This document shows, one piece after another, positions 27,493 to 36,963 of a stretch of DNA of 64,000 nucleotides. The position numbers were made by a program, and so were the translations under genes. The notes under the pieces are model-generated. The model was not told the DNA's origin. It made no database searches and saw nothing but the letters and a program-made list of their open reading frames with translations. The stretch spans positions 372,001 through 436,000 of the forward strand of contig NC_009135.1 of the NCBI RefSeq assembly GCF_000016125.1. The letters run 5' to 3'. Positions within the stretch are counted from its first letter, which is position 1. Every line of letters begins with the position of its first letter. Origin of the DNA: Methanococcus maripaludis C5. Lineage in GTDB: Archaea; AGJL01; Methanococci; Methanococcales; Methanococcaceae.

Positions 27493-27643
27493 GAAATCAC
27501 CAAATAAAACAAAATAAATCGTGTAACTAACTACTTATTATTTAATTTAAAGTATTTGTATTTAGTTATTTGTAACGGAAAAAGTATTTAATTGAACAGA
27601 TACTATTCAATAGAAACTCAAACTAATAATCAGGTTATACAAA
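27493..27643. promoter_or_regulatory. Divergent promoter region minD / uppP
   Basis: A+T-rich spacer of 151 bases with several TATA-like stretches; no single box stands out. Confidence 0.3.
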
Positions 27644-28393
27644 ATGGAAGAATTAATTCTTGGAATAGTTCAAGGACTTACTGAATTTTTACCGATTTCA
27701 AGTTCTGGACACCTTGCAATATTTACTGCAATTTTTAACAGCACGCCAGATGTTGGGTATTTTGCATTTTTACACCTTGCAACATTTTTGGCAGTTTTGA
27801 TTTTTGTAAAATCAGAAGTTTTTGAGATAGTAAATGGGATTTCAAAAAAAGATAACGAATACATAAACCTTGCTTCAAAACTTGTTTTATCAACGATTCC
27901 GGCAGTTATTGTTGGATTATGTTTTGGAGATTTTATAGAATCAGTTTTTTCGTCAACTTTTTTGATAGGGGTTTTTTTATCAATTACTGGAATATTAATG
28001 CTTCTTTCAGATAAACTGAATCAAAATTTAAAAACAATTAAATCTATTCCGTATCTGGATGCAATGATTGTAGGAATATTTCAGGCTTTTTCAGTTCTTC
28101 CAGGAATTTCAAGAAGTGGAACAACACTTTTTGCAGCGCTTTTTTTAGGGATGAAAAAAGAAGATGCTGTGAAGTATTCATTTTTAATGGGCCTTCCGGT
28201 AACATTTGGTGCAGGGATACTAGAACTTCAAAAAGTATCTTTTTCAGCAGAACAGCTATTTGGATTCGTTATTTCATTTTTAACAGGACTTTTAGGATTA
28301 TATCTCGTTAAAAAAATGGTAATTGGCGGAAAACTTAAAATTTTTGGATATTACTGCTTTTTAGCTTCATTTTTTGTATTAATGTTTTTGTAG
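27644..28393 (+). CDS. uppP: Undecaprenyl-diphosphatase-like (UppP/BacA) polyprenyl pyrophosphatase
   Basis: Integral membrane phosphatase recycling polyprenyl diphosphate carriers, 249 residues with about seven to eight membrane segments. Catalytic motifs are [18 protein letters not shown] at residues 8-25 and GISRSGTT near 155. In archaea it probably acts on dolichyl-type lipids used for glycosylation. RBS is weak (CAGGTTA). The lipoprotein gene follows closely. Confidence 0.93.
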   Translation: MEELILGIVQGLTEFLPISSSGHLAIFTAIFNSTPDVGYFAFLHLATFLAVLIFVKSEVFEIVNGISKKDNEYINLASKLVLSTIPAVIVGLCFGDFIESVFSSTFLIGVFLSITGILMLLSDKLNQNLKTIKSIPYLDAMIVGIFQAFSVLPGISRSGTTLFAALFLGMKKEDAVKYSFLMGLPVTFGAGILELQKVSFSAEQLFGFVISFLTGLLGLYLVKKMVIGGKLKIFGYYCFLASFFVLMFL

Positions 28394-28418
28394 TAAATTG
28401 ATAAAAATGAGGGATATT

Positions 28419-28787
28419 TTGAAAATTAGATTGATAATACTCAGTATCATGATTTCAATAATTTTTGCAGGATGCGCTGATCAAAACCCCGAAGAATATT
28501 ATTCTGAAGGAATTATGCAGTATAACGCTGGAAATTACACTGAATCAATAGATTTATTTGAAAAAGCAATTCAATTAAACCCTGAAGAATCGAAATACTG
28601 GCTCATGAAAGGAGAAGCGCTTTACAATTTAGAAAGATACGAAGAATCAGTCGACTGCTACAATTATGTTATAAATGTAATTGAAGATGAGTACAATAAA
28701 GAGATATGGGCTGCAAAAGCAGAAGCTTTAAGGCACATTGATGGAAAAGAAGTCGAATCAGAAATCGCTGAAGCAAGAGCAAAATAA
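28419..28787 (+). CDS. TPR-repeat lipoprotein
   Basis: Small exported protein of about 122 residues: short basic start, hydrophobic signal and lipobox FAGC, then two TPR-like helices pairs (NAGNYTESIDLFEKAIQLNP; LMKGEALYNLERYEESVDCYNYV). The start is probably the TTG at 28419, 5 bases behind GAGGGAT; an ATG at 28407 is the alternative. It likely mediates protein contacts at the cell surface. Cotranscribed with uppP. Confidence 0.75.
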   Translation: MKIRLIILSIMISIIFAGCADQNPEEYYSEGIMQYNAGNYTESIDLFEKAIQLNPEESKYWLMKGEALYNLERYEESVDCYNYVINVIEDEYNKEIWAAKAEALRHIDGKEVESEIAEARAK

Positions 28788-28808
28788 AAAATAAATTAAA
28801 ATCAAAAA

Positions 28809-29519
28809 TTAAAGGAATTTCTCGATTTTTGAAAGATCGGGAAATTTTAAAACTTCTTCTCCAATAACAATTGGAAAAATGTCCTCTTTTTTAACTTTTT
28901 TTAAGTAGGGTGACATGAAGTTTTTTTCAAGTTCATTTATTTTAACACCTGATGCAATGTTTGAAAATGCAGGTGTTACAAGTATTTCAAAGTTATTTTG
29001 AACTATTTCAAGATATGAAGGAAATCGCTGCTTATTTATTTCTAAAACTGGATGTTCATGACCCATAATCAAGAGATCAAAGTTAAAATCAACGTCAAAT
29101 GTTTTGTCTCCATGAACCATTAAAATTTTATCTTCAAGTAAATAATCTAAAATTTTAAAATTGGTATTTTCTTTGAGTATGTATTCGAGCATTATGTCAT
29201 GATTTCCGCGAATTATGATTACTTCATAATTTTTTAAAAGAGAATTCAATTCTCGAACCGTTTCGTAAACTTTGTATGGAACTTTTTGAAAGTGATGAAG
29301 AAAATCCCCTAAGAAAACTAATTTTTCAGGCTTGAATTCAACTATTAAATTTTTAAGCCTTTCTAGAAGTTCTTTTTTTTCATTCAATGGAAATAAAACA
29401 CCGGTTCGTCGAATAAATTCTTCCATTCCAACGTGGACATCTGCAAGTATCAATGTTTTAGTTTCCTCTAAAAATACTGCATTATCTTTAAACTGGAGTT
29501 CATGTCCGTTGATTTCCAT
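28809..29519 (-). CDS. ICC-like metallophosphoesterase
   Basis: Calcineurin-like phosphoesterase of the archaeal ICC type, 236 residues. Metal-site motifs are ILADVHVGMEE (residues 29-39), FLGDFLHH, IIRGNHD and MVHGDK...GHEHP. Overlapping context: its RBS (TGAGGAG) lies in the end of the Lhr helicase gene, with a 2-bp gap, so both are coupled. This pairing is recurrent in archaea and points to a role in nucleic-acid repair. Confidence 0.88.
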   Translation of the reverse strand: MEINGHELQFKDNAVFLEETKTLILADVHVGMEEFIRRTGVLFPLNEKKELLERLKNLIVEFKPEKLVFLGDFLHHFQKVPYKVYETVRELNSLLKNYEVIIIRGNHDIMLEYILKENTNFKILDYLLEDKILMVHGDKTFDVDFNFDLLIMGHEHPVLEINKQRFPSYLEIVQNNFEILVTPAFSNIASGVKINELEKNFMSPYLKKVKKEDIFPIVIGEEVLKFPDLSKIEKFL

Positions 29520-29521
29520 AT

Positions 29522-32146
29522 TTACTCCTCAAGCGAAATTCCCTTTTCATATTCAATCATTTTGATTACCATCTGGTGGAAATCTTTTAAAAGCTGGTTT
29601 TTATTTTCAGCAAGGACTGAATCACTTGCAGTGAGTGTGGCAATTCCAAAGCTCATCGGAGTAGGAATTGGAACATCTATTACTTTAATTTTTAATTTTC
29701 CACTTCTAATTTCGCCCAAAACTTCACGAATATTGTCAAGTTCAAGCGAATCTTCGATTATTTCCCGCAAAGTTTCTTCAAGAGGTGCAAATCTATCGAG
29801 GCTTTTTGCGTAATTTATTAAAAGATCTGCGCTAACTTGCTGTTTTTTTGCAGATTTTTTATTCCCAATGTAATTTCTCAAAATCATGAGGCTTCTTGTT
29901 GCATTTATTCTAAACATTCTTTTCAAGAGGTTTGTTCCATCAAGAGCCTGTTTTAAGATATCTTTTATATTTTCGGGAGTTAATGATCGAATTACACTTT
30001 CAATATCAACTTTTTGATTTTTCGCAAATTCAAGTGAAAATCCGGTATCAGAAATACTTACCAAAACTCCAAGTTTGTACTGTTTACTCAAAGCGTAAGC
30101 AACAGCTCTGCTGAATCCATCGTTAAATTTCCTTCCGTAATTGCTGTGGAAATAGTAGTGCATTTTTTTGTCAAAAATATGGCCTTCCACAACCATTTTA
30201 TTTAATGTACTAACACTATCGTTTCCCTTGTATAATATCTGCTGGTTAAAAAGCCCGTAAAGACTTTTCGTAGCATTTGAATCAAGCGGGTATTCATTCA
30301 AAAGTTCAAGAAGTCGGCCTGCATTATATTTCGAAACAGCTTCCTTTTTAAAAAGAAGTATATTTCTTCCAAGGTCGTAGCTCAAAGGCAGTCTTTCAGA
30401 GTACCAGCTAGGAATATTTGGTCTTTCACTTGTTTTATCGACATAAACCTTACTCCCCCGTCGGTACTGAAATTTAAGATGTTCTCCACCAAGTGTAAAG
30501 ACATCGCCCTTTTCAAGCCTGTCTAAATACTGTTCATCGAGTTTTCCAATCCAAACCGTAGTTCCTCTTAAATAAACATCACAGCTGAAATCATCCGGAA
30601 TTGTCCCGATATTCATGTAATAAATTGCTCGCGCAGTTCTTCCGGTTTTTCCAATCATTTGGGTGTCTGGATCGTACCATATTTTAGAATATATCCTTTT
30701 TTCATCCATTCCTGCGTATGACGCAGTCATATAATTTAAAAGAATTTTAAAATCTTCATCCGTAATATCGTGGTAATTGTAGCTTCTTCTAACGATATTT
30801 TTTACTCTTTCAAGTTCGATGTATCCATTTATCGCAATTCCGTAAATATGTTGTATTAAAACGTCAAGTGGGCCTTTTGGAATGTGTACTTTATCGATAA
30901 ATCCATCCAATGCTTTTTTTAGCATTACAGCACACTCTAAAAGTTCATCCCTATCAAGTGCGATTATTCTACCCTTTGCAACCTTTCCAATCCCGTGTCC
31001 TGCCCTCCCAATTCTTTGAAGCATTGTTTTAACACTTTTTGGGCTTCCAACCTGTACAACAAGATCGATATATGGCATATCAATACCAAGTTCAAGGCTG
31101 CTGCTAGTTGTTGCAAATTTTAGGTTTCCAGTTTTCAGCTTTTCTTCGAGTTCGAGCCTTTTTTCTTTGGATAGGCTCCCGTGGTGGCATCCGCTATTTG
31201 TTTCATCGTATTTTTCAGGATAACGCTTTCTAAGATTATACAAAACTCTTTCAGCACCCCCTCTTGTATTTGTAAATATCAGTGTATTTTCGTGGGTTTG
31301 AATTAATCTATCAAGTTTTTCATAGAGTTTTTCAGAAATTTCTTTTGGAGTTTTATTGATCAAATCATCAACGGGACACAGTAATTTTAGATCGTATCCT
31401 CTAACAAATCTTGTATCGACTATTTCAACAGGCCGGTTGTATCCATCGTCATAGTAACCTCCAAGGTAGTCTGCAACCATTTCTAAAGGTTCAACAGTTG
31501 CACTGCATCCTATTCTTAAGAATTCCTGATTTGTAAGTTCTCGAAGTCTTTCAAGGCTTAAGCTTAAGTGTACTCCCCTTTTATTATCTGCAAGTGCGTG
31601 GATTTCATCGATAATTACCCACTGAACAGTTTTCAACTTTTCTTTAAATTTTGGTGAATTTAATATGATTGCAAGAGTTTCTGGAGTCGTATTTAAAATA
31701 TGTGGCGTATTTTTAAGCATTTTTGATTTTTCATAGTTTGAAGTGTCTCCATGCCTTATTGCATGTTTAATTCCCGTGATTTCATTTCCATCTTCTTTTA
31801 AAATTTCTTTAATTTCTGTTAATGGTTCATCTAAATTTACGTGAATGTCGTTTGCAAGACTTTTTAACGGGCTGATGTAGAGACAATAAATGCTGTTTTT
31901 TAGCCCTTCTTCTTTTTCAATTCTAAATAGTTCGTTTATAATTGCAATAAAGCTGCTAAGAGTTTTTCCACTTCCGGTTGGACTGCAAATTAAAGTATTT
32001 CTTCCAAAGTGTATTTTTGGAATTGCAAGTCTTTGGGGGGGCGTAAAATATCCATTATTAATTGATTTATAGGGCTCAAATTTATTTACCCACCATTTTT
32101 TGACAGCGGGTTCAAATAAATCTAATATTTCGCCATCATTTTTCAA
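29522..32146 (-). CDS. lhr: Lhr-type ATP-dependent helicase
   Basis: Superfamily 2 helicase, at least 874 residues. Motifs: ICSPTGSGKT (Walker A), VIIDEIHAL (DExH), GCSATVEP, TTSSSLELGIDMP, and RIGRAGHG, followed by the winged-helix and Lhr core domains. It unwinds DNA forks and is thought to act in repair. The TTG at 32146 lacks a good RBS. A GGTGAT lies about 60 bases upstream in an open, coding-looking frame, so the true N-terminus may be longer by some 20 residues. Confidence 0.9.
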   Translation of the reverse strand: MKNDGEILDLFEPAVKKWWVNKFEPYKSINNGYFTPPQRLAIPKIHFGRNTLICSPTGSGKTLSSFIAIINELFRIEKEEGLKNSIYCLYISPLKSLANDIHVNLDEPLTEIKEILKEDGNEITGIKHAIRHGDTSNYEKSKMLKNTPHILNTTPETLAIILNSPKFKEKLKTVQWVIIDEIHALADNKRGVHLSLSLERLRELTNQEFLRIGCSATVEPLEMVADYLGGYYDDGYNRPVEIVDTRFVRGYDLKLLCPVDDLINKTPKEISEKLYEKLDRLIQTHENTLIFTNTRGGAERVLYNLRKRYPEKYDETNSGCHHGSLSKEKRLELEEKLKTGNLKFATTSSSLELGIDMPYIDLVVQVGSPKSVKTMLQRIGRAGHGIGKVAKGRIIALDRDELLECAVMLKKALDGFIDKVHIPKGPLDVLIQHIYGIAINGYIELERVKNIVRRSYNYHDITDEDFKILLNYMTASYAGMDEKRIYSKIWYDPDTQMIGKTGRTARAIYYMNIGTIPDDFSCDVYLRGTTVWIGKLDEQYLDRLEKGDVFTLGGEHLKFQYRRGSKVYVDKTSERPNIPSWYSERLPLSYDLGRNILLFKKEAVSKYNAGRLLELLNEYPLDSNATKSLYGLFNQQILYKGNDSVSTLNKMVVEGHIFDKKMHYYFHSNYGRKFNDGFSRAVAYALSKQYKLGVLVSISDTGFSLEFAKNQKVDIESVIRSLTPENIKDILKQALDGTNLLKRMFRINATRSLMILRNYIGNKKSAKKQQVSADLLINYAKSLDRFAPLEETLREIIEDSLELDNIREVLGEIRSGKLKIKVIDVPIPTPMSFGIATLTASDSVLAENKNQLLKDFHQMVIKMIEYEKGISLEE

Positions 32147-32353
32147 CCCAAATGGATATTCTGGATTTTTTAAGTTTTCTGAAGCAGATGATTGGATAAT
32201 ATCACCGTAAAAATTATGGTGTAAATTTGTAAATTTTTTAAATCTAATTTTTGAACTGAGTGGGTTTAAAAGTAACTAAAAAATAAGTATTGGCAGAAGT
32301 ATTTTGAAGCATTGCTATATGTATTTTTGGATCTATAAAAAAGTGGAATAATA
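32147..32353. other. Spacer upstream of lhr
   Basis: Contains a GGTGAT near 32208 and possibly the real N-terminal codons of lhr. A minus-strand TATA-like ATACATATAG lies near 32320. No RNA gene seen. Confidence 0.4.
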
Positions 32354-32599
32354 TTAGTGGAATTTTTCTTTTAATTTTTGTACTTGTTTTTCAATAATTC
32401 GTTTTTTCAAATTAACTTGGATTGCACCAACTGGGCATGCTGCAACGCATATTTTACAGTTGTGGCAGTCAGAAACATCAAATGCATAGTATTTTCCGTC
32501 AGCATCTTGTTTATAAATTCTAGGGCCTTTTGGACACTTATCGTAACATTTACCGCAACCTGTGCACTTTTCCTTATCAACAATGATTTCTACAGTCAT
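32354..32599 (-). CDS. Two-cluster 4Fe-4S ferredoxin
   Basis: Small ferredoxin of 81 residues with two cluster motifs: CTGCGKCYDKCPKG and CHNCKICVAACPVG, with an insertion between them and a basic C-terminal helix. It likely serves as electron carrier in the cytoplasm. The ATG at 32599 is preferred: a TATA box (32662-32672, minus strand) lies inside the longer open frame starting at 32707, and GTGAAAG precedes this ATG. Partner enzymes are not evident nearby. Confidence 0.85.
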   Translation of the reverse strand: MTVEIIVDKEKCTGCGKCYDKCPKGPRIYKQDADGKYYAFDVSDCHNCKICVAACPVGAIQVNLKKRIIEKQVQKLKEKFH

Positions 32600-32659
32600 G
32601 GCTTTCACGTTTAAAATTTTCTGAATTTCGACAGATTTAGTTCTAATTATTAATGGTAC

Positions 32660-32674
32660 TGAAATATATTTAAC
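32660..32674 (-). promoter_or_regulatory. TATA box of the ferredoxin gene
   Basis: Minus-strand TTAAATATATTTC, with start of transcription expected near 32640; this argues against a longer ferredoxin ORF. Confidence 0.5.
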
Positions 32675-32773
32675 ATTATCCTTACTAAAATCGTCAAAAT
32701 CTCTCAAAATAGTTTAGAAAACGTCCCAATATGTAAATTATAATTTTTAATTAAATTGAAAAATAAAAGATGA

Positions 32774-33397
32774 TTATTTTATATATTTTTTAATTAGTTC
32801 ATGCATGTTTTCAGCGGATTTTAAGATATTTTCTGCACCAACGATTGCAGATACAACTGCAACACCCGATACTCCGCATTCCAATACATTTTCAACATTT
32901 GAATGGTTAATACCACCAATTGCAACAATTGGAAGATTTGCAATTTTTGAAATATCTTTTAACCCATCAAGTCCAAGATTTCTCGCATCAAGTTTTGTAT
33001 TTGTGGAATAAACCGCACCAACACCTAAGTAATCAGCACCTTCATATTCTGCAGTTTTCATTTCATCAATGTTGTATGCAGATGCTCCGATTATTAAATT
33101 AGGTGCAATTTCTTTAATTTTTGAAACAGGCATATCATCAATTCCAACATGAATTCCATCCGCATTTACGGCCTGCGCTACATCGAGCCTGTCGTTTACA
33201 AAAAACAAGGCATCATATTCAGACGTTAATGTTCTGAGTTTATTTCCAACTTCAATCATTTTACGAGTACTTGAAGTTTTCATTCGAAGTTGAATGGATG
33301 AAGCACCTCCTTTCAGAGCTTTTTCAACAGAACTAACTTCATCTGAATAATTACTGTCAGTTATTACGTAAAATTTTAATTTATCCTTAAATTTCAA
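32774..33397 (-). CDS. thiE: Thiamine-phosphate synthase
   Basis: Joins HMP pyrophosphate with thiazole phosphate, 207 residues, TIM-barrel. Motifs: GGASSIQLRMK near residues 30-40, FVNDRLDVAQAVNADGIHVG (substrate/Mg binding), and VVAIGGINHSNV. It starts with TTG spaced from GGTGA located in the end of thiM, overlapping it by 11 bases, so translation is coupled. Confidence 0.95.
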   Translation of the reverse strand: MKFKDKLKFYVITDSNYSDEVSSVEKALKGGASSIQLRMKTSSTRKMIEVGNKLRTLTSEYDALFFVNDRLDVAQAVNADGIHVGIDDMPVSKIKEIAPNLIIGASAYNIDEMKTAEYEGADYLGVGAVYSTNTKLDARNLGLDGLKDISKIANLPIVAIGGINHSNVENVLECGVSGVAVVSAIVGAENILKSAENMHELIKKYIK

Positions 33398-34187
33398 ATT
33401 TATTCACCTTAGCTTTTTCGAAAACTAATTTTTCATCAATTCTGTATAGCCAGTCGTATACTTTTGCTTGGAATGTTCCTGGATACGGGGCTTCGCTAAA
33501 TGCCATTTCAGCAGAAATTCCATAAACTGTAAGTCCACTTACAGCAGCTTTTAGTGGTTCATCAACTGCGGAAAATGCACCAATAATTGATGTACTCGCA
33601 CAGCCGGTTCCTGTAACTTTTGAAAGCATTGGATGTCCATTTGAAATTGCGTAAATTTCTTTCCCATTGCTTACATAGTCGACTGGGCCAGTTACTGCTG
33701 AAACTGTGTTGAATTCTTTTGCAGCATTTTTAGAAAGTTCGATAGCTTCATTACTGTCGTATGCAGCACTATCCACGCCTCTTGTTTTTCCATGTTCCCC
33801 TAAAACTGCAGCAATTTCACCAAAATTTCCTCTTAAAACTGAAATATCTGCAAAGTCGAGTATTTTTAAGGCTGTTTTTGTTCTTAATTTGGTGGCACCC
33901 GCACCAACTGGATCGAGTATTATTGGTTTTTTAAGGTCACTTGCAATTTTTGCAGCTTTTTCCATTGACGGAATCCAGTATTCATCAAGAGTTCCAATGT
34001 TTACTACTAAGGCACTTGCAATCGAAACCATTTCTTCTAATTCATCCATTGCATGGGCCATTACAGGAGAAGCACCAAGTGCCAAAAGCGAATTTGCAGT
34101 GGAGTTCATTACAACGTAATTGGTAATGTTTTGAACGAGTGGGTTAGTTTCCCTTAATTTTGTAAGATTTTTTGCTACAAAGTCCAT
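33387..34187 (-). CDS. thiM: Hydroxyethylthiazole kinase
   Basis: Salvage kinase phosphorylating the thiazole moiety of thiamine, 266 residues. Motifs: PLVQNITNYVVMNSTANSLLALGASPVMAH at the N-terminus, PVGAGATKLR, and VTGTGCASTS with the catalytic Cys of the anion hole. RBS TCGGTGA. First gene of the thiM-thiE unit. No TPP riboswitch is seen in front of it. Confidence 0.95.
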   Translation of the reverse strand: MDFVAKNLTKLRETNPLVQNITNYVVMNSTANSLLALGASPVMAHAMDELEEMVSIASALVVNIGTLDEYWIPSMEKAAKIASDLKKPIILDPVGAGATKLRTKTALKILDFADISVLRGNFGEIAAVLGEHGKTRGVDSAAYDSNEAIELSKNAAKEFNTVSAVTGPVDYVSNGKEIYAISNGHPMLSKVTGTGCASTSIIGAFSAVDEPLKAAVSGLTVYGISAEMAFSEAPYPGTFQAKVYDWLYRIDEKLVFEKAKVNKFEI

Positions 34188-34394
34188 TTTTTCACCGATT
34201 TCTCCAAATTATCATTTAATAAAACCATATCAGTATTTAAAAACATGTCGGTAAAAAAGTTTCCGAAAAAAGTCCAAATTTGTCATGTATCTATCTTAAT
34301 AATAATGTATAACGTATATATATAGATTGATATCAATATAAAAAACATGAAATAAGGATGATATTGTTTTATGGTAAGTTAAATGGTGAAAATT
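34188..34394. promoter_or_regulatory. Divergent promoter thiM / Lrp with palindrome
   Basis: Plus-strand TATA CGTATATATATAG (34312-34324) is directly followed by the perfect 12-bp palindrome ATTGATATCAAT (34326-34337), a plausible autoregulatory Lrp site. No coding content. Confidence 0.5.
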
Positions 34395-34817
34395 ATGGAC
34401 GAAAAGGACATGAAAATACTTGATTTTTTGATAACTGATGGAAGAAAACCTTTTACCGAGATTGCAAAGGAATTGAAGACAAGTGAAAGTTCCGTTAGAA
34501 AAAGAGTTAAGAAAATGGAAGAAGAAGGGGTAATAAAAGGATATTCCGTGATGGTCGATACTCCAAAGATGGGTTACAATGTTGTTGCACAAACGGGATT
34601 TGATACAAACCCCGAAGACTTTTTGTCAGTTGCACAGGAACTTTGTACCTTTGAGGAAGTAAAAAAGGTTTTTACTTCAACGGGGGATCACATGATTATG
34701 ACAGAAATCTGGGCGAAAGACGGAAAAGAACTTTCAGAAATTATATTTAATAAGTTGGGAAAAATTAAAGGAATCAAAAAAGTCTGTCCCGCAATTATAT
34801 TGGAACAGTTAAAATAA
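34395..34817 (+). CDS. Lrp/AsnC-family transcriptional regulator
   Basis: DNA-binding regulator of 140 residues: N-terminal winged helix-turn-helix ([44 protein letters not shown]) and a C-terminal RAM effector domain. Start ATG at 34395 behind GGTGAAAATT; the ATG at 34383 precedes that site. A palindrome after its TATA box suggests self-control. It converges on the rubrerythrin-like gene with an 8-bp gap. Effector unknown. Confidence 0.92.
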   Translation: MDEKDMKILDFLITDGRKPFTEIAKELKTSESSVRKRVKKMEEEGVIKGYSVMVDTPKMGYNVVAQTGFDTNPEDFLSVAQELCTFEEVKKVFTSTGDHMIMTEIWAKDGKELSEIIFNKLGKIKGIKKVCPAIILEQLK

Positions 34818-34825
34818 AAAAAGAA

Positions 34826-35245
34826 TTATTTAAAGTATCTATCTAAAATTCCTTTTAACATTTTAGCGTGTCTTGCTTCGTCTCTTGAACTTTCTTCAAA
34901 GAAATCATGGATGTGCTCGAGCCCTTCTTTTTCAGCTAAATCTGCAGCTGCCTTTTTTTCGTTGTTGGCCATTGTTTCACCTTCATACATCATCTCAAGG
35001 TTTTCTTTTAATGTGGCCTTAATTACGCCATTCATTTCAACGAATTTTGAAGCATGTTCTGCTTCTTCAAATGCAATTGTTTTTAAAACTTCTGCAATTT
35101 CTGGGAGGCCTTCTCTTTGTGCTTGTCTAGCCATTGCAAGGTACATTCCAACTTCCATGCATTCCCCTTTAACGTTTCCCCCAACTTCTTTTTCAAGCGC
35201 CGTACCTTTTGAAATTCCGATTTTGTGTTCGTTTACAAGTTCCAT
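34826..35245 (-). CDS. Rubrerythrin-like ferritin-fold protein (no rubredoxin domain)
   Basis: 139 residues forming a four-helix bundle with di-iron ligands: Glu in [10 protein letters not shown], ExxH in FEEAEHASK, acidic [13 protein letters not shown], and ExxH in DEARHAK. The C-terminal rubredoxin domain of canonical rubrerythrins is absent, so electrons must come from another protein. It probably reduces peroxide. Start ATG at 35245 after GGTGAAAATT. Direct repeats lie upstream of its likely TATA box. Confidence 0.88.
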   Translation of the reverse strand: MELVNEHKIGISKGTALEKEVGGNVKGECMEVGMYLAMARQAQREGLPEIAEVLKTIAFEEAEHASKFVEMNGVIKATLKENLEMMYEGETMANNEKKAAADLAEKEGLEHIHDFFEESSRDEARHAKMLKGILDRYFK

Positions 35246-35617
35246 AATTTTCACCATATATCTTATTAATTTTGAAACATGCCTTTATTTTTAATTTCAA
35301 AATTTATTTTACTCTATTTTATATTAAGGGGTATATTTTAGGTTTTATTTTAGGATATATTGTATGTATTGGTATATTACTTTAGTTAAATATATTTATT
35401 AATTTCTGTTCAGAGGCATTGTTTTCAAATTATTTTATTTTTATTCTATTTATTTCCGATTATAGGTATAAAGAAGCCTAAATATTACATTAACCCTACG
35501 AAATTCGCAAAAATGATTTAAAAAGTGACGATATTCGAAACAGTTTTTCTAAAAATTTTAAGGGCCATAAAATTAAAAATTAAAGTTTAAAAAAGGATTA
35601 TTCTATTAAAAAATAAA
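35246..35617. promoter_or_regulatory. 372-base spacer holding the rubrerythrin promoter
   Basis: A minus-strand TATA-like TTAATATAAAAT lies near 35315-35326. Upstream of it, TATTTTAGG occurs twice in the same orientation (35334-35342 and 35346-35354), exactly 12 bases apart. The rest is A+T-rich without open frames or RNA motifs that I could recognise. Confidence 0.45.
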
Positions 35618-36841
35618 TTAAATAGCGTTAATGTTTTTTCCAAGCTCATTTCCAAGAGAATAGCATTTTTCAAGTTCTTCTTCATTTGGAATGTAGTATA
35701 ATTCATATTCATTAACTACATCAAAACCAGAACTACTGAGTTCGTTTGCAATTTTTTCAATTGCACCGCCTCTTCCACCCATAGAACCAAATGTTAACGC
35801 CAATTTCTTAAATCCTGTCCTATCAAATCTAAGTCCTCTTAAGTAGTACATTAAATCTCCAATGCTTGGGAAAGGCTGGTCGTTAATGGTTGGAATTCCA
35901 AATAAAACGGCTTTACTGTCAAGAATATCTTTTACAATTTCACTTCTCTCATCAGCGTGTAAATTGTAAATTACAACTTCGATTCCTTCTGACATTAAGC
36001 CTTCTGCAAACGCATGGGCCATTTTTTGAGTGGAATAGTGCATTGTGTCATATACAATTGTAGCTTTGTTTTTACACTGTCCTGTTGCAAAATTTTGATA
36101 TGCTGAGATTACTTTCACTGGATCAGTCCAGATTTGGCCGTGCGATGGTGCAATCATTTTTATTTTTTCAAGTAATCCTAACGAAATCACCTGCTCAAAC
36201 TTCTTTAAAACAAGTTTTGAGAGTGGAGTAATTAAATTTGCGTAAAACTTCTGATTTGCATCCATTAAAATATTTTCAGGAATTTCATAGTCAAATCGTT
36301 TAGTAAGGCACAAATGTTGTCCAAATGCATCGTTTGAGAATAAAATTCCTTCTTCAGCGTAGAGTGTAAACATGCTGTCAGGCCAGTGTAAAAGTGGAGC
36401 TTCTAAAAATGTAAGCGTTTTTCCACCTAAATCGATACTTTCAAGTGATTTTACAACTTTAAATGGTGCATCTTTTAGTCTTGCGTAGTGTTTTTTTAAA
36501 CCTTCAACTGCAACTTCAGTACAGTAAATTGGAGCGTTTGGAAACTTCTTAGTAACTTCAACTAAAGCCCCACTGTGGTCTTTTTCAACGTGATTTTGAA
36601 CAACCACATCGATATTGAATTCCTTTCCTTCTTTTTCAAAAGCATCTTTAATCCTTCCCCACATCTGGGCAGAAGTTCCAGGGTACACGTTGTCAATTAA
36701 CGCTGCCTTTTCATCCCCAAATACGAGGTATGCGTTATATGTAGTTCCTTTTAGTGTATATCCGTGGTATGATCGGATATCCCAGTCGTATGTTCCAACC
36801 CAGTAAACTCCGTCACTAATTTTCACTGCATCTGCTTTCAT
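35618..36841 (-). CDS. fprA: F420H2 oxidase / flavodiiron protein FprA (copy 2)
   Basis: Second O2-reducing flavodiiron protein, about 407 residues. Beta-lactamase-like domain with HVEKDHSG near residue 85, HWPDSMFT and the SHGQIW ligand region; flavodoxin domain from about residue 256 ([10 protein letters not shown]). It differs clearly from copy 1, so the duplication is old. Start ATG at 36841 behind GGAGGG. The rubrerythrin-like gene lies upstream in the same direction, across a 372-base spacer. Confidence 0.93.
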   Translation of the reverse strand: MKADAVKISDGVYWVGTYDWDIRSYHGYTLKGTTYNAYLVFGDEKAALIDNVYPGTSAQMWGRIKDAFEKEGKEFNIDVVVQNHVEKDHSGALVEVTKKFPNAPIYCTEVAVEGLKKHYARLKDAPFKVVKSLESIDLGGKTLTFLEAPLLHWPDSMFTLYAEEGILFSNDAFGQHLCLTKRFDYEIPENILMDANQKFYANLITPLSKLVLKKFEQVISLGLLEKIKMIAPSHGQIWTDPVKVISAYQNFATGQCKNKATIVYDTMHYSTQKMAHAFAEGLMSEGIEVVIYNLHADERSEIVKDILDSKAVLFGIPTINDQPFPSIGDLMYYLRGLRFDRTGFKKLALTFGSMGGRGGAIEKIANELSSSGFDVVNEYELYYIPNEEELEKCYSLGNELGKNINAI

Positions 36842-36963
36842 GAAAATGCCCTCCAAAACTTGGATAAGAAATGAGTTAATACTATTGTAATTTATAAAAA
36901 GAATCTATTTATATAATTTTATATTTAGAATTATTATTCCATCAAAAGAGGTAAAAATAAGGA

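Noticed and set aside
32600-32707. N-terminal extension of the ferredoxin by 36 residues.
   Set aside because: It contains a good TATA box and has no RBS at its start; the ATG at 32599 yields a normal two-cluster ferredoxin.
34188-34260. TPP riboswitch before thiM.
   Set aside because: No conserved CUGAGA-type core or matching helices seen in the leader.
34296-34592. Minus-strand open frame of 98 codons over the Lrp gene.
   Set aside because: Low-complexity composition (many His, Phe, Tyr) and full overlap with the Lrp gene; no RBS.
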